From the NCBI RefSeq assembly GCF_004379255.2, contig NC_056048.1, forward strand, positions 10,811,197 to 10,875,196: a DNA stretch of 64,000 nucleotides, written 5' to 3'. A model generated the notes under the pieces. It was not told where the DNA came from and made no database searches. It was given only the letters and a program-made list of their open reading frames with translations. Below, one piece after another: positions 43,305 through 55,629 of this stretch. The position numbers and the translations under genes are program-made. Origin of the DNA: Salvia splendens. Lineage: Eukaryota; Streptophyta; Magnoliopsida; Lamiales; Lamiaceae. Numbering within the stretch: position 1 is the stretch's first letter; every line of letters begins with the position of its first letter.

Positions 43305-44771
43305 TGTTAGGATTGGTATACTGAAAAGCATATTTCGAGCATGTTGCACGGATAGAATTGCTTGTATATAATTAACTCTACAATCCACTTTTAAACTAAG
43401 GCGAGAAGAAGTAATTTTATCGCATTGGTGTTTGCTTAAGCATTTATAAGATGTTTCTCAAACATTTAAATGTATAAGAAGCAAATAAGTCTAATTCTTC
43501 TGCATAGTAGACTGGTCGTGAACGACGTTCACAGAAGGTGACTCAGTCGGTCCTTTGTAGAAGAGAAATAGAATTTCACAACCTAGATAGGCTTTGGCTA
43601 CCTATCGTGAAAGGTTGCAGTGTCAGTCTGCATGTTTCCTTACCTTAGGAAATAAACGACACTGGTGTGGTATAGCACTGAAGGATCTAACAGTTGAGAT
43701 AAGTCTTTCTTGCTATTTACTGAAAGACGAGGTCTCGGTGATTGTTATTTCTTAATCATTGTTGACATAACATTGAGCATACGATATTGATTATGCACTA
43801 CTTTGATTTATCAAATGGTGCGGATTTTTCGCAATCCAAGAATCCTGGTATCTTGGGTAGTGGTGATCAATGTCTAGAGGTGCTAGTATTGTTATTGCAA
43901 TGAATCGTGTGCTGGGTGAGTCCAGTTTGATAATATCCTCAAGAGGTGTTCGAAAAAGGTTTTATTATTCAGAAACCCGGCCGGTTGGAATTTATTCCAG
44001 AATAATAAATAAAGATTTTGAACTAGACAACTCTTGGAAAAAGATATTAATTAATTAAAGTCAAATAGCAGACTTAAATTAATTAATGGATATTTATATC
44101 TTAAACACGGGAAATAATAAATTAAAGAGGTAATGCCCGGATTACTCGTAATTTGGGATTGGACGGACAGTCAATATTATTATACTATAGTGGATGATAA
44201 TAATATTCTATTGGATTTGTATTAAATTGGGGCTCAATTTAATTAGTAAAAGTCCAACAGGTTTGGCCCAAGTCCAACATCCATGGATCCCTAATCTGGC
44301 CCATCATAACTCTATATAAAAGGAGATTAGAAAGGAGATTTAATGAGAATTAATCATTAATTTTCGTGCTCCCCTCTGGGAGTGGACGAAAAATCAGTTT
44401 TTGAGAAAATTGATATTCTGTCTTCTTTCTAATCAAGCTCTTTTCGATTCTGATAAGCTTTGCCCACCCAAAGGTCAGATTCTGAGTTCGGGATACAGAT
44501 TAGAAGATTCGTGGTTGAGTACGAAGAACATCACGTGGAGAAGGCGCAAGCAATCGTCGATTCTTTGGAGAATCAAATCGGTAATCCTAAACCGTAGAAT
44601 ATCATGAATTAGGATTTTAATTCCTTAAGCATGATTTTTGTGCGTTCTTGCATGCAATTCAATGTTTAACATGTGAATCAATTAATCCCATAATCGGTCA
44701 AATAGATCTGTAGATCTGATTTATTTGTGAATGCATGACTTCCGCTGTGCAAGGGGCTCCAAACCCCAGCA
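43305..44771 (+). repeat. 5' LTR of the non-autonomous copia element
   Basis: It carries a TATATAAA box (44,313-44,320). It differs from the 3' LTR at very few sites that I noticed (GGACGGACAG against GGACGGGCAG). Small open frames inside are conserved between LTRs only because the LTRs are copies. Confidence 0.93.
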
Positions 44772-44773
44772 AT

Positions 44774-44785
44774 TGGTATCAGAGC
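44774..44785 (+). other. Primer-binding site, initiator-Met tRNA type
   Basis: TGGTATCAGAGC lies two bases after the LTR end. It matches the complement of the 3' end of plant initiator methionine tRNA and would prime minus-strand DNA synthesis. Confidence 0.9.
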
Positions 44786-47358
44786 CAATTTTTGGCTCTG
44801 ATTATGTGGATTAATTTCATGTTATATGACTTGTTTGAACGCATATGTTTTTCCGTTTGTATTATTGTTTTGTCGATTTTTCATCGACGATGAATGCAAA
44901 GAACGAAGAACAGAAAATCTGCGACGTCGGAATAGGGAGTGCTGCGCTGTATATTTTGGGAATTGAATTCCTTGATCTAATTGATTCATTGAATATATGC
45001 AATCATTACTATTTACATGCATATTTGCTCATGAATCAACTAATTCCAATTACCTGTACGTGGAGTGAATTGCGACAATCCCGTAAGAATTCATTATGTT
45101 TTAATTGCGTGAATTGGAGAATCTGCCTGAGAGCAGCACCGGAGGCTGCAGATATCGAGCAGATGCGAGAAAGCAGATTGGCGGCGGCGACAGTTTTTCG
45201 AGCGGGAGCCCTTCTTGGGCAGTTTCCGGGCTCGGAGGAATCTGTTGTCGGAGCCACTGAGAATGCGACATCGCAGCAGCGACGACGCAGCAGCAGCGGC
45301 ACCAAGGGCGACTGCACAGGAAAGCTGTGACGCTGGGCAGGCGAGCAGCGAGCAGGAGCAAGCAGCGACGGTGAGCGACGTCGACGCAGCAGCGTCGGAG
45401 GCGTCAGGCTCGTCGAGCTCGCGAGACGAGTGGGAGCCCAGCGGCGGCTGTGGTTCAGTGGGAGTGCGACGACGCAAGATTAGGGTTTCCCTATGCGTGA
45501 CGTCGTTTTGTCTCGTCTCGTGACTTCGCGTTCTAAATTTTGATTAGGGATTCCAAATCTTAGGATTCAATTTGGAAAATAATTCAAGATATGATTTAGA
45601 TTAAGATTTTAATATATCTTTAATTGGATTATCTAAAATTTAATTTTTAATTAAACTATGGATTAATTGGATTTTATCCTAATTTTATGGATTTGGATAG
45701 ATTTAATTCTATCTAGATAAATCCTAGATAAATTAGAATAATAATTAATTTTATTGTCTTATGGATTTATATAGATTTAATTCTATGTGAATAAATCCTA
45801 GATAGACTAAGATAAACATTAATTAAGTTTATCCATATCTTGTAGATATTGATAGATTTATATCTATCTAGAATATATCTTAGTAGATATGGATAATTAA
45901 AATCCATGTTTATCTTTATCTTGTGGATATTTATAGAATTAATTCTATTTAGAAAATATTCTAGTAGATTAAGATAATTAAATTTATCTATATCTTATAG
46001 ATATTGATAGATTTATATCTATCTAGAATATATCTTAGTAGATTTAGATAATTGTTAATCCTGTATTGTAATTATCTTTTTGGATTTAAGATAGATTCAG
46101 TTTATCTAGTTAAATCCTAGTTGAATTAATTAATATTAATTGTAGTTTATCCTAATTTTATGGATATAGATAGATTTATTTCTATTTAGAAAATATCCTA
46201 GATAAATTTGGATAAAGATAATACAAGATAATCCTTATCTAATTGGATTTTGATAAAATTAATTTTATCTAGTATGAATCCTAATAGATATGATAATTCT
46301 AGTTTCTTATTCTAAATAATCTAAGATTGTTTAAATCTTAGAATGATTGGATTTTATCTTCGTCTTATGGATTTGGAGAAATTTGTTTTTATCCTGAAAT
46401 ATCCTGGTAAGATTTAGATAATGATAATCCAAGGTCAGTTTTATCTTGAATTTTAGGATTTGATTTTATCCATGTAAAATCTAGATTAATCCTAAGAGGA
46501 TTTAGATAGATTCAATTCTATCTAGATAAATCCTAAATTAATTTGGATAGTCATTATCCAGATAAATCTTATCAAATCCGAGATTCCTATTTTGGATAAG
46601 ATAAGCAATTAATTATTTAATTAAATTTTCCTAGATTTATTAAATAATTTAAATAATTATCCAATGATTAATCACCATGAATTAAATAGATTTATCTATT
46701 TATTTGGTGTTAATCTGTTTTAAGTGGATTATCTGTCTTATCTACTTATGTGATGATAATGCAAAAACCATGTTTAAAATGACTAAGCGATAATTACAAC
46801 AGTGCGTTGTATATGGTCTCCATAAATTGGTCCATATATGAAGCAGTTTCTAATATTATCGCGACCCACCTTATTGGGAGCAATAATCCTACGAAATAGC
46901 AAGTTCATAAGATTAGACTTCTTAATGGTAAATTGTTTAATCTGGAAGCATGTTTCTAATATTATCGCGACCCACCCTAGTGGGAGCCATAATCCTACGA
47001 AATTGCAAGTTCATATGTTTAAACATATTTATAAGATAGCTATGGAATTTTGTTAGTGGCGTGCGACCTTCCCTAGAAGGAGTATCAAAACAGAAACGAA
47101 ATTCCTAGATGCTAATATTTATGGTTAAAGCTTAGGCAATATTTGGCGGCCATGCCACCTTAGTGGTCTCTGGACTATTCGTCGGTATTGTGACCAGGAA
47201 ATTGTTGGAATCCAAATTTGTATGACCTCCCTAGAGGCGTACTTATTTTGGTTTTCACGGTTGCGAGATACATAAATTGTTTTGTGGTTGTTTGCGATTA
47301 TGTATTAAGCATAGTATGCGATAAATAGTTTTATTTCTTCTTAGCCAAATTCTTAATA
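44786..47358 (+). other. Long non-coding leader of the copia element with GC-rich and AT-rich repeat blocks
   Basis: Between the primer site and the gag remnant are 2.6 kb without an element gene. A GC-rich block (45,150-45,520) carries a 161-codon open frame with no family signature. It is followed by an AT-rich degenerate repeat field (45,540-46,640) and a pair of repeats about 107 bp apart near 46,846 and 46,952 sharing GTTTCTAATATTATCGCGAC. Autonomous copia leaders are usually far shorter. Confidence 0.6.
45540..46640 (+). repeat. AT-rich degenerate tandem repeat field
   Basis: Units built around TTATGGATTTAGATAGATTT and AATTCTATCTAGATAAATCC recur many times with variable length, roughly 60-100 bp apart. 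No protein signal is present. Palindromic cores (TCTAGATA) are frequent. Confidence 0.65.
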
Positions 47359-50300
47359 ATGTCTGCGAACCTTAATGAAATCAAACTCGAAGGCCAAAAT
47401 TATGTAGACTGGAAATGTAAATGGATAAGATTCTCATTGCTGAAAACTTAAAGTTTGTACTCGCCAATTCATGTCCTCCATTTCCTCGACAAAATTCCAC
47501 AAAGAAAGTTTGAGAATGCATTTTATGCATGTACTTGACAAGTTCTTTGAGGAAGAAGATCAAACTACTTTCTTTTAAGTAGTGAGACAAGTCTTGGTTT
47601 TTATTGATGATAAAGAGATATCCAATAAGGACGTTGTCCAGATTCTATTGGACTATCCACAAGAGATAGAATGTTTTGAGGAATCTTCTGATTCAGTTAC
47701 TCAAATATTTTCTACACTCAGTTCATCGCCAAATGTAATAGGAAGTGATTATATGAAGGTTGTTACTGAAAAGTTGGAAACCTTAAGCATTATATTCACT
47801 TAATTACTATTGGAGGAAGTTAACATGATAGTTGACGAATTCATTAAGGCTGCATCTTTCCTATGTCTCAGTTCAATCGAACAGAAGACTAGCAATGGAA
47901 AGAGGGAAGAGCTGAATTGTCATCAATGTCTGCTGAAAGCAAGAAAGACAAGATAAATTAGGTGAAAAAGCAAAGAGAAGATGCATTGTAAGTCGGATTG
48001 ACCTCTTCTATAGAAGGACAATGACTTAGATAACAATGCAATTTCTAAAAGAGAGATCTAGATCCAGTTGGGCAGTTGTTGCAGTGGGAGCAATTTTTTA
48101 TGCTCACTTTATTATTTTGTTTTGATGTATAAGACTTTGTTTTATTGGTACAGTTTAGTTTGGAAAGAATTCAGTTTCAGTTTCTAAACTTGTTAATGAT
48201 TAAATGATGTTCGATGTCATTTGATAATGCGTGCATTATTGAGAAATGTGGATCGAATATCTATCATAGTACCATAGAAAAATAAATTATACATCATAGT
48301 ATCTAAACAATATAATTGCAAAAAGATTGAGTTAAACGCCACAGTTCAAATTCTTAAACAATGAATGATAAAGTATTTATGGTACTTAATCATAAGGCCA
48401 AGAAAGTACTTAGTAATTGTTCAAACTAATTTTTCCTAACTCAAGTGACTATCAAGATTTTAACAACTTGATTGTTAAATAGCTTAAAGGTCAAGTAAGT
48501 CTGGTTGATGCACTATAAGTTAGAATCCTTTGGTGGTTCAAGGGATTCAGAATACTTATAGAGATGCAACATAGAAAGACTAGTAAGTCTCAATGGTTTA
48601 CACCATAGGAGACGAGCAAATGAGTTAAGATCAGTAGTGGGAGTTAAATCCTAGTTGACTACTCCAAGCATTCTTCTAAAGAATGGGATAGTCATATAAG
48701 AAGATATCGAAGTCTCTCAAAGACAAGTTCGATAAGTGAACAGTTTTACTCAATAACACCTTATCATTGATGGGATATACGTTGGAAACAACGAGTTATA
48801 CCTTAAAGAAACTACCATAACATCAGTACCTTCTACAACACATGAGTTGTGGACTAGAGGTAAGTTTAGTCCAGCACATCTCAAGGTGTGGAGTTATTCC
48901 AAGACATGTTTTGGAAAAGGTATCCAAGTAATTGGAGTTGTGTACTGAGGTATGTTTTAAGGTTGTCCCAAATGATAGAAAAGATACAGGTTCTATAATC
49001 TTCACGGCAAGATATGTGTTTGTTTACACGAATACTAGATTTTTTGATGAAGATTATGAGGAGAACTACAAGCCTAACAAACATGATAATTCTCAAGATA
49101 ATGAGAATATCTATTTTCCATCTTAATCAAGAAGTCATACCATTAGAAACTTATGCACTAAGAAAATCAACGTTTGTACCTAAGATTGTAAGAGTAGTGT
49201 CGTAGTGGGAGCGTTCTTTGCGAACATAATAAGTTCATGGGTCTAAAAGAGTCTTAAGACTCAGTCTTAGATCAACTTGAACATAATCCCTGTAACTACA
49301 AGGACACAATGACTTATTCAGATAATCATTCTTGATAAGATGATAGATTCTGAATAACAATCTTAAATAGACAAGAATGTTTGCAAGACTTGCGATACTA
49401 CCCATAGACTATTTCAGTCAGTGGGAGCTAGTGGACCTGCAAGTGTAAGCATGGATCTCAAAAGGCTAGAATAATGGCAAAGAGTTATACCCAGAGGGAA
49501 TTATAATCTCGCCTGCCATTTTTTTTCCTAAGTCGATCTGTATATTGTCTATTGTAGCCTACATAAATTAGGATGTGTGTACTATGATTGTCAAGACGGT
49601 TTTCTTTAAGTAGAAGTCTTGAGGAGATCATCTGCATGGAACATCTTAATGGTTATGTAATACAGGGCAAGAAAGTTGAAAGTGCACTATATTTGGTATT
49701 CTTGGTACTCTACGATGATGACATCTAAAAAAAGTTGATAAACAACTAAGAGGGTTATCTAGCGTAGGAAACTGGTCGTCTACCCAGTTTAAGGATGATG
49801 GATTTAAGATAATCTAGTTACATTCTAAGCATCTGTGTCATTAGATTGCTAGAAAAAGAATGTATGTTTTCTTAAAGAATCCTACGTCTACACAATACTT
49901 AGACACTTTAACATTGAAAATTCCAAGAAAAAGTTTTCCTTTTCTAGATGGAATTATTTTGTCTCTAGTCAAGTGTTTTTCGACATTGAATGAGATCAAG
50001 AAGAATGAGACAAGTTCCATAATTGGAAGTCTTATATATGCTATGAAGTGTATTAAGTTAGATATTAGCTTTGCCGTTGGCATAGAAGCATGATATCATT
50101 TTAACCATGGCCAAGGACATTGGATTGGGTAAAGAATATACTATAGTACTTGAAGAAGACTAAACGGTATGCTCTAATTTACCAGACATCCATGTTATGT
50201 CCTTTAGGTTACATCGACTTGATTTTATAGTTGATTGATGATCGAGTCATCCTCTGACTATGTGTTCACTTTAGGAGTTGAATACTGAGACATGAAGAAG

Positions 50301-50750
50301 TGTTGATCAAATCATAGACTCCATCATGAAAATTACAAGTGTGGTTTCATCAGAAACAACTAAGGTAGTTGTTAATCTCAGTAACTTCCTAATAGCTTTG
50401 ACCGTGATTCCGAGTATGTGTATGAGTATTATATTTTGTTATAATTACTCTAGTCATATGTCTAACTCAAGGGAAACACGATCTGATAAAGCTAAGCAAT
50501 CACATAGAGATGAAGTATGAAATTAATTAAGGATTAAGTGCGCAACAAGATGTTATGGTTTCCAAGATATCATCAGAGAACAACCTGTCAGAACTTTTCA
50601 CAAAATGCCTATATGGCAACATGTTTTACACATGAGGTGAAAAGTACGGTAGTTCGATGTATCATGGCCCGAGACCTGCTTAGAGTATAAGTGGGAGAGT
50701 TTTGGCAGTGGGTATACTCGAAAGCATGATTTTGAGTATAAGTGGGAGAT
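47359..50750 (+). pseudogene. Decayed copia gag-pol remnants
   Basis: A gag start is recognisable at 47,359: MSANLNEIKLEGQNYVDWK, then a frameshift, then AENLKFVLANSCPPFP. Further on, short traces of pol appear: VFLVLYDDDI near 49,700 (a degenerate YVDD box) and SLIYAMKCIKLDISFAVG near 50,030-50,080. Stops and frameshifts are too many for any product. Many GTGGGAG segments recur. Confidence 0.7.
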
Positions 50751-52217
50751 TGTTAGGATTGGTATACTGAAAAGCATATTTCGAGCATGTTGCACGGATA
50801 GAATTGCTTGTATATAATTAACTCTACAATCCACTTTTAAACTAAGGCGAGAAGAAGTAATTTTATCGCATTGGTGTTTGCTTAAGCATTTATAAGATGT
50901 TTCTCAAACATTTAAATGTATAAGAAGCAAATAAGTCTAATTCTTCTGCATAGTAGACTGGTCGTGAACGACGTTCACAGAAGGTGACTCAGTCGGTCCT
51001 TTGTAGAAGAGAAATAGAATTTCACAACCTAGATAGGCTTTGGCTACCTATCGTGAAAGGTTGCAGTGTCAGTCTGCATGTTTCCTTACCTTAGGAAATA
51101 AACGACACTGGTGTGGTATAGCACTGAAGGATCTAACAGTTGAGATAAGTCTTTCTTGCTATTTACTGAAAGACGAGGTCTCGGTGATTGTTATTTCTTA
51201 ATCATTGTTGACATAACATTGAGCATACGATATTGATTATGCACTACTTTGATTTATCAAATGGTGCGGATTTTTCGCAATCCAAGAATCCTGGTATCTT
51301 GGGTAGTGGTGATCAATGTCTAGAGGTGCTAGTATTGTTATTGCAATGAATCGTGTGCTGGGTGAGTCCAGTTTGATAATATCCTCAAGAGGTGTTCGAA
51401 AAAGGTTTTATTATTCAGAAACCCGGCCGGTTGGAATTTATTCCAGAATAATAAATAAAGATTTTGAACTAGACAACTCTTGGAAAAAGATATTAATTAA
51501 TTAAAGTCAAATAGCAGACTTAAATTAATTAATGGATATTTATATCTTAAACACGGGAAATAATAAATTAAAGAGGTAATGCCCGGATTACTCGTAATTT
51601 GGGATTGGACGGGCAGTCAATATTATTATACTATAGTGGATGATAATAATATTCTATTGGATTTGTATTAAATTGGGGCTCAATTTAATTAGTAAAAGTC
51701 CAACAGGTTTGGCCCAAGTCCAACATCCATGGATCCCTAATCTGGCCCATCATAACTCTATATAAAAGGAGATTAGAAAGGAGATTTAATGAGAATTAAT
51801 CATTAATTTTCGTGCTCCCCTCTGGGAGTGGACGAAAAATCAGTTTTTGAGAAAATTGATATTCTGTCTTCTTTCTAATCAAGCTCTTTTCGATTCTGAT
51901 AAGCTTTGCCCACCCAAAGGTCAGATTCTGAGTTCGGGATACAGATTAGAAGATTCGTGGTTGAGTACGAAGAACATCACGTGGAGAAGGCGCAAGCAAT
52001 CGTCGATTCTTTGGAGAATCAAATCGGTAATCCTAAACCGTAGAATATCATGAATTAGGATTTTAATTCCTTAAGCATGATTTTTGTGCGTTCTTGCATG
52101 CAATTCAATGTTTAACATGTGAATCAATTAATCCCATAATCGGTCAAATAGATCTGTAGATCTGATTTATTTGTGAATGCATGACTTCCGCTGTGCAAGG
52201 GGCTCCAAACCCCAGCA
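50751..52217 (+). repeat. 3' LTR of the non-autonomous copia element
   Basis: It is the same length as the 5' LTR and almost identical. After its end (CCCCAGCA) the gypsy pol text resumes with CTACTGTCGAG. Confidence 0.93.
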
Positions 52218-54697
52218 CTACTGTCGAGTACTTAGGCCATCTCATTACGGAGGGCCTCTTGAAGGCGGATCCGGCGAAATTGGAAGCTATGACCGCTTGG
52301 CCTACCCCGCGGTCGGTCAGGCAGTTACGTGGATTTTTGGGGTTGACCGGGTATTATCGCCGCTTCGTCGCGAACTACGCCATGATTGCAGCTCCCCTTA
52401 CTGATCTTTTAAAAAAGGACGCCTTCGAGTGGGATGCCGGGGCAGCGGACGCCTTCGAAGCTCTCAAGTTAGCTATGACGTCGGCGCCGGTGTTGAGTCT
52501 GCCCGATTTCTCGAAGCCATTTTGTATTGAAACGGATGCCTCCGATGTCGGCATTGGGGCAGTGCTCATACAGGATGCTCATCCGATCGCCTTCTTCAGC
52601 AGGAAATTGGGGCCCCGTCGACGAGCTGCTTCCACTTATCACAAGGAGTTATTTGCTATTGTGGAAGCCGTCCAAAAATGGCGCCAGTACTTGTTGGGGA
52701 GGGAGTTTGTAATTCGTTCCGATCAAAAGAGTTTGAAGGAACTGTTCCAACAAGTTGTTCACACGCCGGATCAGCAAATGTATGTCCGGAAGTTGATGGG
52801 GTACAAGTTTAAAATTGAGTACAAGAAGGGGATATCGAACAAGGCGGCTGACGCTCTGTCGCGTCGGGAGGAGGGGGTCACACCACCGGGTGAACCGGAG
52901 GCTTCTTTAGATGAAGATGCTGTCGCGGGAGCGGCGCTGTTGACGGCTGTGGCCCATCCCCTACCGCGCTTGCTGGAGGTACTTCGCTCCGAGACAGCAT
53001 CCTTTCGCGATTTGGTGGAGCTGGCGGCGAAAATAAAAAAAGGCGAGGCCCCAGCGCACCTTTCATATACAGATGGTCTGATCTACTTTGGCCGCCGGGT
53101 CCTTGTCAGCCCGTCATCGGCCATGAAGAGGTTGCTGTTAAAGGAACACCATTGTACCCCACTCGCAGGCCACCCCGGTCATGAGCGTACGTTCCGTTTG
53201 TTAGCTGCGGGGTTCTACTGGCCCAAAATGCGGAAAGAGGTGCGGGATTTTGTAGACGCGTGTGTCGTCTGTCAATCTACGAAGTATTCAACCCAGAAAC
53301 CGGCCGGCCTGCTACAACCGCTCCCGGTCCCGTCGCAGGTTTGGGACGATGTCTCCATGGACTTCATAACGGGTCTGCCGCAATCCCGGGGATATACGAC
53401 CATTATGGTTGTGGTGGATAGGTTGTCCAAATATGCTCACTTTGCCGCTTTACCCACTCGGTTTGACGCCCTGCGCGTGGCGCATCTCTTCGTCAATACA
53501 GTGGTCCGTCATCACGGATTTCCAAGGACTTTAGTGTCGGATCGGGACCCGGTTTTCTTGAATTCCGTGTGGGAAGGAATCTTGCGACTTAGCGGCACGA
53601 AGTTGCACTTCTCGACGGCCTATCATCCGCAATCCGACGGCCAGACGGAGAGTCGGAATAAGGGACTAGAGCAGTACCTCCGCGCATTCACCGCGGATCG
53701 CCCCTCGACGTGGTCGAACTTCCTACCTTGGGCCGAATTGGCGCTGAATTGTTTTCATCATGAGGGTCTCGGGACGTCACCATTCCGTGCTCTGTATGGC
53801 CGAGAGCCGCCACCCTTGATTGCTGCTCCCCCGTCGGCCAAAACCCCTCCAAACGTGGCAGATTTGATTAAGGAACGGGGTGCGCTCTTGGTGGAGTTAC
53901 GCCGGAACCTTCAGAGGGCACAACAACGGATGAGAGCGTCGGCTAATAAACATCGCCGCCACATTGAGTTCGAAGTGGGGGATTTCGTGTGGCTGAAACT
54001 GCAGCCGTATCGTCAGCACTCGGTGGCAAAACCGGTTTCGGCTAAGTTGGCGAAGAGATTTTATGGACCTTTTGAGATTCTGCAGAAGATAGGTCCGGTG
54101 GCGTACAAGCTGCGTCTTCCCGAGGGGAGTCGGGTGCATAATGTTTTCCATGTTAGCTTGTTGCGCGCTTTCGTGGCGGGGGATGAAGTGGTTCCTCTGC
54201 CCGACAAGTTCAGCGGGGTCAGACCCATTGCTCATCCGGTGGCCATTTTGGAGTCTCAGATTATGTGGCATGAGGGAAAGGCGGTCGAGCACGTGTTGGT
54301 GCGTTGGTCGGATGGAACGGACTCACCCTCGTGGGAGCCGCTGACGGAAGTCCGCAAGCGATTTCCAGATCTCCCCCTTGAGGACAAGGGTGCTGCTAAG
54401 GAGGGGGGAGTTGTTACGAATGCATCCACACCAACCCCATTGGACGTGAGTGTAGCAGGGGAAACGGCTGGCGAGCAGTTGACGGAAGCGCCAGCCGAGG
54501 ACGAGGAGCGAGCACCATCCGAGAACGAGGAGAGAGCCGAGGACGAGGAGCGAGCACCAGCCGAGAACGAGGCCGAGAACGAGGAGAGAGCCGAGGACGA
54601 GGAGCGAGCACCAGCCGAGAACGAGGAGAGAGACGCGGTGCCGAGCAGGAGCTTGAGGCCAAGAGATCGGTTGAAACCTCCCAACCGATTCCTTTGA
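52218..54697 (+). pseudogene. Gypsy pol, 3' part: RNase H, integrase, chromodomain, acidic tail in the LTR
   Basis: The frame is intact from the insertion point. It covers the end of reverse transcriptase, RNase H (ETDASDVGIGAVL), the integrase zinc finger (GHPGHERTFRLL to CVVCQSTK) and core (DFITGLPQSRGYTTIMVVVD), and a C-terminal domain. A chromodomain-like segment reads VEHVLVRWSDGTDSPSWEPL. No stop precedes the LTR. The frame crosses the polypurine tract and continues 95 codons into the 3' LTR as an acidic Glu/Ala-rich repeat ending RLKPPNRFL. Because the upstream half is separated by 8.9 kb of copia DNA, no full polyprotein can be made. Confidence 0.92.
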
Positions 54698-55088
54698 TTA
54701 GTTAGAGTCTTTTGGTCATTTAATTATTTTTGTTATTTAATTATTTTTGGTAATTAGTTAGTCATTATGTAATTAACGTTTTTATTATTTTCCGTCGGGT
54801 TTTCTTTGTTGGTTCTTTCCCGATGTAGTTAGTATAGGTCGAACCAACCCTAGGGTCCATAGATTATAAATAGGGCTCTTCATTGTTCCGAAAATCTTAT
54901 GAATGAAGAATATTATTTTGCCCAAGAAATTGCGTAATACTTTGAACCTTTGTATTCTGCCGACGAAGAGTGAATCTTCGCGCCAGATTTTGTTTCAGCC
55001 GCCGATCTTCTTGTTGAAGACGCCGGAACGAGTGTTACTTGGTGGAATTGGTCAGGATATTCACGTTAAGAGCAGGAGCCTCTTAACA
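54412..55088 (+). repeat. Gypsy 3' LTR
   Basis: It is 677 bp and nearly identical to the left LTR (a few changes, such as TTAGTATAGG for TTAGGATAGG). It is followed by the GTATA target duplication and then MULE interior sequence. Confidence 0.93.
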
Positions 55089-55093
55089 GTATA

Positions 55094-55629
55094 CATTGCA
55101 CATTTTTTTGAGGTTCAGATTGTTAAATATCATGCTTCTGCTTTTTGTTTAAAATCAGTTAATTCATACAAAAACACAAAGAAAGACTATAAAAGGCAAG
55201 TCTTCTAACATAGTATCATCCACTCTGATGTTTCTTAATTGTAGTTGTTCATCCTGTTTAGGATAAATTTGTATTCAGAAATACAGAAAAGAATCAAAAG
55301 AACAGATAACAGATAGTGCTGATATGGAAATTCAAGAGGAATCGATCTGGCAATTTAAAGTTTAAAAACACATAATACCAATAGGTTTGAAATAAGTCAA
55401 GAAATCAAGTAAAAAAATACATAGTTGTAAACGTAAATTAATCAGAGCTAACCGCAAACCAAAAAAAAGTTTAAAAAAACAGAAGAAAAAAGGGTGATAA
55501 AGCCGTGGAGAGTAGAGACACTATCTTCGGATAACATAGTGCACGCCATTAAATTATGATGTACTTGGAGGATCAAGAGCAATGTACGTCAAGTTCCAGT
55601 ACTCATCATTAATGAGTGTAGTAGTCCCT
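55094..55629. other. MULE interior between the gypsy insertion and the transposase pseudogene
   Basis: It is AT-rich sequence without a coding signal. It would originally have followed directly after the PB1 fragment. I see no further recognisable piece of the PB1 gene here. Confidence 0.5.

Larger units (their letters stand above)
43305..52217 (+). mobile_element. Non-autonomous Ty1/copia element inserted in gypsy pol
   Basis: The element is 8,913 bp, with 1,467-bp LTRs (43,305-44,771 and 50,751-52,217) and a perfect target duplication CTACT (43,300-43,304 and 52,218-52,222). The LTRs start TGTTAGGATTGGTATACTG and end CCCCAGCA. The primer site TGGTATCAGAGC (44,774-44,785) matches initiator-Met tRNA. 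A polypurine tract (AAGTGGGAGAT) adjoins the 3' LTR. The interior contains only shattered copia gag and pol pieces, yet the LTRs are almost identical. It therefore probably moved recently using proteins from a relative. Confidence 0.93.
39956..55088 (+). mobile_element. Ty3/gypsy chromovirus, complete ends, split by a copia element
   Basis: LTRs lie at 39,956-40,614 and 54,412-55,088, with a perfect 5-bp target duplication GTATA (39,951-39,955 and 55,089-55,093). The polypurine tract AAGGAGGGGGGAGT is next to the 3' LTR. Without the copia insertion (8,913 bp plus 5) the element is about 6.2 kb. gag has a TAG at 40,770-40,772 and pol is interrupted at 43,304, so it is inactive. The C-terminal domain resembles a chromodomain, which places it in the chromovirus branch (Reina-like is only a guess). 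Confidence 0.93.

Noticed and set aside
45094..45523. Overlapping open frames on both strands in the GC-rich copia leader
   Set aside because: Long frames on both strands are expected from GC-rich sequence; no domain is recognisable and there is no conservation evidence.
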